Assembly: GCA_023427945.1 (NCBI GenBank)
Contig: JAEYZR010000392.1
Span: 1-5,150 of the forward strand
Length of the DNA stretch: 5,150 bases
DNA from: Pseudomonadota bacterium
Lineage (GTDB): Bacteria; Pseudomonadota; Gammaproteobacteria; Burkholderiales; Burkholderiaceae_B
Reading direction: 5' to 3'
The position numbers and the translations under genes are program-made. The notes beneath the pieces were generated by a model that was given only the letters and a program-made list of their open reading frames with translations, had not been told where the DNA came from and did not search any database. Each line of letters starts with the position of its first letter. Within the stretch, counting starts at the first letter, position 1. Positions 1 through 5,150 of the stretch are shown here, in pieces.

Positions 1-425
1 CCTTGCACACTGCAGCACTGGGCATGCTGGAGCGGCCCCTGATCGTCTCGCACATGGATAACTGTGTGCTCTATGACGATGTGGCCTTCGTCGGCAAGTG
101 GCCAGGCATCCCGGTGGGCAATGAAGAGGGTGAGTTCATCGCCGAGGCGCTGGGCGACAAGCGCGCGCTGCTGCTCTCGCATCATGGCTTGCTGATCGCC
201 GGTTCCACGGTGGAGGAAGCTTGCGTGCTGGCGATTGCGTTCGAGCGAGCGGCACGCATGCAGTTGCTGGCGCAGGGGGCGGGCGAGATCCAGCCGATCG
301 ATCCTGTGCTGGGTAAAGAGGCGCACGATTGGGTGCTGCGTCCCAAGCGCAACACCATTGCGTTCGAATACTACGCGCGCCGTTCACTCAAGCTGGCGCA
401 CAACCACGACTGCCTGACTGGTTGA
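1..425 (+). CDS. Class II aldolase/adducin-family protein, C-terminal part (5' end outside window)
   Basis: The reading frame is open from the left edge: bases 1-2 finish a codon and the first whole codon is TTG at 3-5. That codon is an internal Leu, not a start, because it opens an LHTAALGML block typical of the middle of this fold. About 140 residues are visible. Family marks are the LHT block (residues 1-3, probably including one zinc-ligand His), SHMD (16-19), YDDVAF (24-29), WPGIPVGNEEGE (33-44) and LLLSHHGLLIAG (57-68); the SHHG histidine matches the later zinc ligand of fuculose-phosphate aldolase-like enzymes. The FERAARMQLLAQ helix (80-91) is also usual. These are cytosolic, divalent-metal enzymes that cleave or decarboxylate sugar phosphates or related hydroxy acids. 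The substrate cannot be read from this fragment. It ends with TGA, converging on the minus-strand gene after 53 bp. Family assignment is firm; exact function is open. Confidence 0.9.
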   Translation, partial: LHTAALGMLERPLIVSHMDNCVLYDDVAFVGKWPGIPVGNEEGEFIAEALGDKRALLLSHHGLLIAGSTVEEACVLAIAFERAARMQLLAQGAGEIQPIDPVLGKEAHDWVLRPKRNTIAFEYYARRSLKLAHNHDCLTG

Positions 426-435
426 GCGCGGGTGC

Positions 436-463
436 GGCACGGTATGCCTTGTCATGCCGTGCC
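436..463. terminator. Hairpin between convergent genes, probable bidirectional terminator
   Basis: An inverted repeat sits in the 53-bp gap between the two converging stop codons. The arms are 436-446 and 453-463, giving an 11-bp stem with one G-T wobble (443/456) and a 6-base loop (447-452). Neither side has a T-run, so it is not a classical intrinsic terminator; it may instead stop or protect transcripts with the help of other factors. Flanking GTGCGGC (432-438) and GCCGCAC (470-476) could form a competing outer stem. The placement exactly between convergent ends supports a terminator role, which is an inference. Confidence 0.6.
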
Positions 464-478
464 TGGCAGGCCGCACGC

Positions 479-2206
479 TCACGATGGCTCCAAAAGCTGG
501 CCGGGGCTGTCCGGGGCCGCCTGCTGATGCGAATAGACAAAGGGCAGATAGGTGATCCAGACGCTGGCCGCAACAACGGCATTGACCAGGTGCGCCTGAG
601 TGGCCGTGGGCAGGGATGACTGGCTCAACGCCACCGCCGCGCAGGTCGATACTGCAGTGGCTGTCTGTATGGCGCAGTTGCGCACGGCGTTGGTCGTCGT
701 GAGCTGTCTGACGAGCTGTCCGTAACTCGGAATGCGTCCCTGCAAGCGCATGCGCAGGCCCTCGGTGACTTCTTTTGGAAGGTCGGCCAGGGCGGCGTCG
801 GGATCAGCCCCGCTTGCCAGGGCTTGCTGGCGAGCGCGGTGCTTTGCCTGATTGACCTGACGAGTGCGGGCGAGGACGCCCACAACGATATCGTCGGAGA
901 ATTCGCCGGCCGCGACCAGCGCGCCGCGTGTGAGATCCTGCGCGAAGTCTGGCTGCAGGGCAGCCAGGGCATGGTGTACGCGCTGCCTGATGGACTCGGG
1001 ATCGGATCCCGGCGCTGGCTGTTGCGAGGTGGACGAATCGCTTGGCAAAGAATTGGCAAACCAGTCGAGGATTCGTTCTGTGCCTGTGTCTGCGCGCGCC
1101 GCCCTTGCCGCGTCCGCGACCCGGCCGGGGCCTGAGCTGGGGGCGAGCGCATTCATTGCTTCACCGATGGCAAACTGACCGCCGGCGAAGGCGGTGCTGG
1201 CAATCAGGGTGGTTCGCGCGGAAGAGAGTGAGAAGTGAGCCAGCGAATCGCGCGATGTGCTGTCCACGTTGCTGGCGGCCGGCAGGAAAAGCTGAGCGAT
1301 GTCGCGCGCAAGCGTATAGGTGAGCATCTGCGCGGCGACGGCGCCCATCGAACCCAATGTCGATGGGGTATCCACTGCGCTCGTGTTCGGTGGGTCGTCT
1401 GCCGAGGGGCCCGCGATTCCCGTCGTGGCCAGCAGGCTTGCGACCGAGATCAGGATGAGAGCCAGTCGCGAGAGTTGCGCTGCCACCGTGCTGGTACCGT
1501 TACGCCAGTCGCGAAGCATGCCAGCGAGATTCAACACGGGCGCGGCCAGCACGGCTGACGCTGCCAGGATCTCTCGGGAACGCATGGGAACATCGCCCAT
1601 TTGCAGGGATTCTTCGATAAAAAACCCGACCAGTTGGCGCATCGTCGCGGTCACGCCGACAATGATGCCGGTGCGTACACAGGTATTCAGGCAGTTGGCC
1701 GACCAGCGCCCGACGTCGCCTTCGAAATCGTTGCGAATGATCCGCATGGCGAACTCGATCACCGCCTTGGCGCGCTCGCCGGCCGTGAGCAGCACGCCTG
1801 CTTGCGCGAGTTGTCTGGCGTGGATGAATTCGGCAGCGTCGCGTGCGACGGCTTGCGCCGGGGTGCGGGGTGGGGGCGCGCCCGTCTCTTGCCGGGCGCC
1901 GTGGATGACGATTTCTTCCAGTGCCAACGCCACTTCCCGGCCAGTGTCGGACATGCCAGCCATGGCGTCGCCGTGGCTGGCGTCCAGCGTGCGCGCAACG
2001 TCTTCGAAGAGGGCGGCAGTGTCGTTGCCGGTGATGCCCAGCGAGCCGGGCGATGAGGCTGTCGACAACTGCGATTCGACGTCGCCGATATCCATGCGTG
2101 CCGAAACCAGGATGGGCTGATCCCGGTCGTGGCGGGTGGTAGGTGTCCCTTGAACGAGGCGGGAGGGATTGACGGTGTACGAAGAAGATACGAGCCGATA
2201 TGGCAT
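479..2206 (-). CDS. Unrecognised 575-aa protein with several hydrophobic helices; possible secreted or membrane-inserting protein
   Basis: I do not recognise this protein and see no enzyme motif. The ATG at 2204-2206 is favoured by an AGGCGG Shine-Dalgarno 8 bases upstream. Residues 1-60 are Ser/Thr-rich (7 Ser in the first 50) and have no acidic residue before D27, with no Sec signal peptide. Residues 85-165 look helical, charged and soluble. Moderately hydrophobic stretches lie near 178-197, 212-232, 245-266, 285-310, 330-350, 512-530 and 540-558. Between them are a Ser/Pro/Asp-rich linker (about 266-284), another low-complexity linker (about 386-403) and a charged helical stretch (about 404-500). 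The only four cysteines are C172, C176, C511 and C522, each pair beside a hydrophobic stretch. The N-terminal composition resembles type III secretion effectors, and the hydrophobic helices fit a membrane-inserting protein, but no secretion gene or chaperone is in view. It is much longer than any antisense frame and has its own ribosome site, so I think it is a real gene. Function is unknown. Confidence 0.8.
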   Translation of the reverse strand: MPYRLVSSSYTVNPSRLVQGTPTTRHDRDQPILVSARMDIGDVESQLSTASSPGSLGITGNDTAALFEDVARTLDASHGDAMAGMSDTGREVALALEEIVIHGARQETGAPPPRTPAQAVARDAAEFIHARQLAQAGVLLTAGERAKAVIEFAMRIIRNDFEGDVGRWSANCLNTCVRTGIIVGVTATMRQLVGFFIEESLQMGDVPMRSREILAASAVLAAPVLNLAGMLRDWRNGTSTVAAQLSRLALILISVASLLATTGIAGPSADDPPNTSAVDTPSTLGSMGAVAAQMLTYTLARDIAQLFLPAASNVDSTSRDSLAHFSLSSARTTLIASTAFAGGQFAIGEAMNALAPSSGPGRVADAARAARADTGTERILDWFANSLPSDSSTSQQPAPGSDPESIRQRVHHALAALQPDFAQDLTRGALVAAGEFSDDIVVGVLARTRQVNQAKHRARQQALASGADPDAALADLPKEVTEGLRMRLQGRIPSYGQLVRQLTTTNAVRNCAIQTATAVSTCAAVALSQSSLPTATQAHLVNAVVAASVWITYLPFVYSHQQAAPDSPGQLLEPS

Positions 2207-2249
2207 GAGAGAATCCGCCTGTGAACGTTGTGACGGGCATTCTCATGCC
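2202..2249 (-). promoter_or_regulatory. Leader RNA structure that can cover the start codon of the 575-aa gene
   Basis: On the minus strand, GGCATGAGA (bases 2249-2241) is exactly complementary to TCTCATGCC (2210-2202), which contains the ATG start codon. Pairing would give a 9-bp stem and put the AGGCGG ribosome site in the 30-base loop; two more pairs are possible past a 2-base bulge. The same upstream arm can instead fold locally as GGCAT-GAGA-ATGCC (2249-2236), a 5-bp stem with a GNRA-type tetraloop, which would free the start. The complementarity is plain in the sequence. A switch in translation is inference only. Confidence 0.35.
2215..2220 (-). promoter_or_regulatory. Ribosome binding site of the 575-aa gene
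   Basis: AGGCGG on the minus strand, 8 bases before the ATG at 2206, is a near-consensus Shine-Dalgarno and decides the start of the 575-aa gene. It lies in the loop of the possible start-covering stem. Confidence 0.65.
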
Positions 2250-2273
2250 GTTGCGGCGGCGTGCGCGTGTGCT

Positions 2274-2290
2274 GATCACACCCGATCACA
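2274..2290. repeat. Tandem GATCACA repeat with 10-bp spacing, possible operator
   Basis: GATCACA occurs at 2274-2280 and again at 2284-2290, one DNA turn apart. Dyads overlap each copy: GTGTG-N5-CACAC at 2267-2281 and CACAT-C-ATGTG at 2287-2297. The cluster lies 60-90 bp upstream of the 575-aa start, in the least GC-rich part of the window, and would suit a transcription factor that binds as two side-by-side units. The TGTGA/TCACA half-sites recall CRP/FNR-type operators, but no standard spaced dyad is present. The regulator is unknown. Confidence 0.35.
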
Positions 2291-2419
2291 TCATGTGTTC
2301 ATGGACGCATCACGCGTGAGGTTAGACGTCGCAATCCAAATGTAATTCTCTACCTTCGTAGTTTTTTATCGGCGGGCGACGGTGTGTTGCTGTCCCTTGC
2401 AGGCCAGTCGCTGTCGCGG

Positions 2420-2815
2420 CTATTGCGCGTCCACGTTCATGAGCGTGAAGCGGACGAACTGGACTGGCGTATCCACGCTGATTTTCCACGTCTCGCCCGG
2501 TGCGACATTGGCCTGAGAGGTGCTGGCCTCGCCCACGACCTGATTGGCTGCGTCGTACAGCTCGAAGCGCACCGTGAGCAGCGCTATCGGCTGGCCGCTG
2601 TTGTTCACTGCGGTGGCCTGCAGGGTCGTGACGTTCGTGTCCGTCTGCCGGACTGCACCGATGTCCGAAATCGTCACGCCCCGCGCCAGCGTCTGCTGGG
2701 CATGTGCTGGCGCAGCCAGGGTCATGAGCGCCGCGGCGCCGCCCAGCAGCAGCACGGCCGCAGCCGTGGCAAGACGTTGGCCAGCGGCTTTGTGGGGTTG
2801 GAACAGACTCTTCAT
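2420..2815 (-). CDS. Small exported FxLYD-domain protein
   Basis: The 131-residue product has a clear Sec signal peptide: a basic start (MKSLFQPHKAAGQR), a long Ala/Leu core (about 15-34) and a cleavage site after APAHA at residue 39, leaving a mature protein of about 92 residues in the periplasm or outside the cell. No lipobox Cys is present. The mature part is a single beta-sandwich of the FxLYD type: an alternating strand with VNNSGQPIA (70-78), the naming motif as FELYD (84-88), then VVGEASTSQANVAPGETWKISV (93-114). FxLYD domains are usually small, immunoglobulin-like exported modules without known catalysis; their role is unclear. The ATG at 2813-2815 is supported by GAGGA 9 bases upstream. 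It lies 120 bp after ppc and 213 bp before the 575-aa gene on the same strand. Domain call is fairly sure; function is not known. Confidence 0.85.
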   Translation of the reverse strand: MKSLFQPHKAAGQRLATAAAVLLLGGAAALMTLAAPAHAQQTLARGVTISDIGAVRQTDTNVTTLQATAVNNSGQPIALLTVRFELYDAANQVVGEASTSQANVAPGETWKISVDTPVQFVRFTLMNVDAQ

Positions 2816-2935
2816 GATCGTGTTTCCTCGTTGTGTGTACGTCTTCCCGACACCGCTGCCAAGCCGAAGTGGCGGCGCTCGACCCGATGACCGTCGACCT
2901 GGCGGCCGTCGGTCCGGGATGCCGTCTGCGTCGCC
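2816..2935 (-). other. Gap between ppc and the FxLYD gene
   Basis: These 120 bp hold the GAGGA ribosome site of the FxLYD gene near one end. I find only weak, mismatched stems and no T-tailed hairpin after ppc, so read-through from ppc into the FxLYD gene is possible. No convincing promoter was found. Confidence 0.4.
2825..2829 (-). promoter_or_regulatory. Ribosome binding site of the FxLYD gene
   Basis: GAGGA on the minus strand, 9 bases before the ATG at 2815, fits a Shine-Dalgarno and supports that start, which also gives a well-formed signal peptide. Confidence 0.65.
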
Positions 2936-5150
2936 TCAACCGGAGTTGCGCAGGCCCGCCGCAACGCCGTTGATCGTAAGGTGGATCGCACGCTGCACGC
3001 GATCCTCCTTGCCTTGTTCGGCTTCGGCTTTGTCGCGGTTGCGCCGGTGACGTCGCAACAGTTCAATCTGCAAATAGTTCAGGGGATCGATGTAGGCAAA
3101 GCGTTGTTGTAGCGATTGCTGCAGCAATGGGTCGGCCGCCAGCAGTTCGCGTTGCGTCAGCAGCTTGAGCATGGCGCGACTGCGTGCATGCTCGTCGCTG
3201 ATCATGCCGAAGATGCGCGTGCGCAATGCCTTGTTGGGCACCAGCTCGGCATAGCCTGCAGCAATGTTCAGGTCGGATTTTGCAAGCACCATTTCCATGT
3301 TCGAGAGCAACGTGCGAAACACCGGCCACTGGGCGGCCATCGCCCGCAGTTGCTTCAGACGAGCAGGCCGCGTGCCCGGGCTGCCTGGTGCGCCTTGTTC
3401 GAGGTATTGATCGATGGCGGTGCCCACGCCATACCAGCCAGTCAGCAGCAGTCGGCACTGTGCCCAGGAAAAGCCCCAGGGGATGGCGCGCAGATCCTCG
3501 ATGCGTTGGCCGCCTTTGCGCGAGGCGGGGCGTGAGCCGATGTTCAGCCCGGCGATTTCGTTGACTGGCGTGGCGGCGAAAAAGTAGCTTGCAAAGCCCG
3601 GCGTGTCGTAGACCAGCCCGCGATAGCTGCGCTGCGCGATAGTGGACATGTGTGCCAGGGCCGGTCCGAACTGCTTCATGTGCTCGTCTTCGATGGCCCG
3701 TGCCTCGGCCTTGGGCGTGAGGCTGCTCTCCAGCGTGGCCGCCACCAGCAGTTCCAGGTGCCAGCGGCCCACCTCGGCATCCTTGTACTTGCTCTGGATG
3801 ACTTCACCTTGTTCGGTCAGGCGGATCTGTCCGGCCACGGTGCCGGGCGGCTGGGCCAGGATGGCGTCGTAGCTGGAGCCACCGCCGCGGCCCACCGAAC
3901 CGCCGCGTCCATGGAACAGGCGCAGCTTCACCCGCCGACGTTCGAATACTTCGACCAGGGCGCGTTCGGCCTGATAGAGCGACCAGTTGGAGGTGAGGTA
4001 GCCGCCGTCCTTGTTGCTGTCGGAATAACCCAGCATGACTTCCTGGGTACCGTCCTGCACGCGGCTGATGCGCTCGCGCACTTCGGGCAGGGCCAGCCAG
4101 CGGTCCATGATTTCGGGACCGTTTTCCAGATCGGGGATGGTTTCAAAAAGTGGCACGACGGCCAGGCCGTCCACCGCACCCGCACCGCTGCCAGGGGGGG
4201 CGATCAGGCCGGCTTCCTTTTGCAGCACCATCACTTCGAGCATGTCGCTCAAGGTTTCGGTGTGCGAGATGATGATCTGGGTGAGCGCCTGAGGGCCGAA
4301 GCGCGCACGGGCACGGGCGGCGGCGCGCAGGACGTTCATCTCGCGGGTCGTGGTCTCGCTGTAGGTGATCCAGGGTGAGGCGAGCGGGCGGCCCTGGGCG
4401 AGCTCGGCACGCAGCAAGGCCACGCGGCTGTCCTCATCCAGCGCAAGGTAATCCAGCGGCGCACCGTTGCGTTCGACACCGGCGCGTGTGAAGAGCTCGG
4501 CCAGGGTCTGTTCGTGGACGTCGGAGCTCTGGCGCAGGTCCAGTGTGGCCAGATGAAAACCGAACACCTCGACGGCCTGCTGCAATTCGGTCAGGCGCAG
4601 CCGTGCGATGGGTGCGGCGTGATGGTCTGCCAGCGACGTGGCGATGATGGCCAGGTCATCGGCAAAGGCGCGTGCGTCCGGATAGGGCGTGGCGGGCGCG
4701 CAGGGGCGCTGGGCGATATCGGTGCCGGTCAGTGCGCGGGCAGTGGCCGCCAGGCGGGCATACATGCCCACCAGCGCACGCCGGTAGGGCTCGTCCTGGC
4801 GGTGTTCGGAGTGGTCGCCACCGGCCTGGGCCAGCGCCAGCAGGTCGGGTTCGGCGTCGATCAGCAAGGTGGTGATGGACAGCTCCGAGCCCAGGATATG
4901 CAGCTCCTGCAGATAATGCCCCATCAACACGCTGGCCTGGCGCAACATGGCGCGCTCCAGCGTGTCGGCGTCGACGTTGGGATTGCCGTCGCGATCCCCG
5001 CCGATCCAACTGCCCATGCGCAGGAAGGGCGCAAGCGGCGGCGCGGGTGCGGTGAACGGCTGATGGCTCTCGCGGCCCAGCTGGCGCGAGAGATCCGCGT
5101 ACAACTGCGGGATGACCGACAGGAAGGTGCTGCGGTAATAGGACAGGGCG
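2936..5150 (-). CDS. ppc: Phosphoenolpyruvate carboxylase, C-terminal about 737 residues (5' end outside window)
   Basis: This cytosolic enzyme adds bicarbonate to phosphoenolpyruvate to make oxaloacetate, replenishing the TCA cycle. The frame stays open to the right edge, with LSYYRSTFLSVIPQ read before the TTG at 5104-5102, so that TTG is internal. About 200 N-terminal residues, including the catalytic LTAHPTE block (E. coli H138), lie outside. Visible marks are GGDRDGNPNV (from base 5002), LDLRQSS with R396 (E. coli numbering), GYSDSNKDGG with D543 and K546, FHGRGGSVGRGG with H579 (3911-3913), R581 and R587 (3887-3889), and GSRPASRK. The aspartate-inhibitor residues K773 (3278-3280), R832 (3101-3103), R587 and N881 (2945-2947) are all kept, so feedback inhibition by aspartate is expected. 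It ends in the usual GLRNSG. It is about 50 residues longer than E. coli Ppc over the aligned part, including a Gly/Pro loop near 4170-4205. No frameshift is seen. Confidence 0.97.
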   Translation of the reverse strand, partial: ALSYYRSTFLSVIPQLYADLSRQLGRESHQPFTAPAPPLAPFLRMGSWIGGDRDGNPNVDADTLERAMLRQASVLMGHYLQELHILGSELSITTLLIDAEPDLLALAQAGGDHSEHRQDEPYRRALVGMYARLAATARALTGTDIAQRPCAPATPYPDARAFADDLAIIATSLADHHAAPIARLRLTELQQAVEVFGFHLATLDLRQSSDVHEQTLAELFTRAGVERNGAPLDYLALDEDSRVALLRAELAQGRPLASPWITYSETTTREMNVLRAAARARARFGPQALTQIIISHTETLSDMLEVMVLQKEAGLIAPPGSGAGAVDGLAVVPLFETIPDLENGPEIMDRWLALPEVRERISRVQDGTQEVMLGYSDSNKDGGYLTSNWSLYQAERALVEVFERRRVKLRLFHGRGGSVGRGGGSSYDAILAQPPGTVAGQIRLTEQGEVIQSKYKDAEVGRWHLELLVAATLESSLTPKAEARAIEDEHMKQFGPALAHMSTIAQRSYRGLVYDTPGFASYFFAATPVNEIAGLNIGSRPASRKGGQRIEDLRAIPWGFSWAQCRLLLTGWYGVGTAIDQYLEQGAPGSPGTRPARLKQLRAMAAQWPVFRTLLSNMEMVLAKSDLNIAAGYAELVPNKALRTRIFGMISDEHARSRAMLKLLTQRELLAADPLLQQSLQQRFAYIDPLNYLQIELLRRHRRNRDKAEAEQGKEDRVQRAIHLTINGVAAGLRNSG

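Noticed and set aside
3..5. TTG at base 3 as the start of the aldolase
   Set aside because: Starting there would remove the first half of the aldolase fold; the frame is open to the edge, so the gene is simply cut by the window.
1320..2120. Open frame of 266 codons on the + strand opposite the 575-aa gene
   Set aside because: It is shorter than the minus-strand frame, Arg/Ser/Ala-rich and low in structure, with no clear ribosome site; the minus-strand gene has a good one.
2322..2328. CGTCTAA on the - strand, like the -10 box of some extracytoplasmic-function sigma factors
   Set aside because: No GGAAC-type -35 element lies 16-17 bases upstream; only a weak GAGAAT is there.
2350..2367. CTAC-CTTC-GTAG followed by six T on the + strand, terminator-like
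   Set aside because: The stem is only 4 bp and no + strand gene ends nearby, so it is probably chance in a T-rich spot.
2834..2862. Sigma70-like TTGGCA and TACACA with 17-bp spacing upstream of the FxLYD gene (- strand)
   Set aside because: The -10 matches only 3 of 6, and the predicted start of transcription would fall within the ribosome site, leaving almost no leader.
3650..4378. Long open frame on the + strand (242 codons) opposite ppc
   Set aside because: It lies wholly antisense to well-conserved ppc, has no recognisable domain, and is expected from high GC with third-position bias.
2936..5104. TTG at 5104 as the start of ppc
   Set aside because: The frame continues upstream with family-like sequence to the window edge, so the TTG is an internal Leu codon.

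Overview
The window is GC-rich, densely coded bacterial DNA. Protein similarity by eye (a proteobacterial phosphoenolpyruvate carboxylase, a class II aldolase of the HMD/SHHG type, and a short FxLYD protein) suggests a betaproteobacterium, most likely Burkholderiales and perhaps close to Alcaligenaceae. That placement is an inference from sequence style, not a measured result. There are four genes, two of them cut by the window edges. I see no tRNA, rRNA, CRISPR array, insertion sequence or phage gene.

Layout: bases 1-425 (+) hold the C-terminal part of a class II aldolase/adducin-family enzyme. A 53-bp convergent gap follows, with an 11-bp-stem hairpin that probably ends transcription from both sides. 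Bases 479-2206 (-) encode a 575-residue protein that I do not recognise. It has a Ser/Thr-rich N-terminus without early acidic residues, several moderately hydrophobic helices and four cysteines in two pairs. Its 213-bp upstream gap carries a good Shine-Dalgarno, a 9-bp inverted repeat that can cover the start codon, and a 10-bp-spaced tandem GATCACA repeat. Bases 2420-2815 (-) encode a small exported FxLYD-domain protein. Bases 2936-5150 (-) encode about the last 737 residues of phosphoenolpyruvate carboxylase (ppc), with the catalytic and allosteric aspartate-site residues of this part intact.

The three minus-strand genes point the same way (ppc, then the FxLYD protein, then the 575-aa protein). 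The gaps of 120 and 213 bp, and a separate ribosome binding site for each of the two downstream genes, argue against a tight operon. ppc is anaplerotic central metabolism; nothing ties the two downstream genes to it functionally. The part of the window most worth a second look is the unrecognised 575-aa gene with its structured leader. The rest looks like ordinary chromosome.
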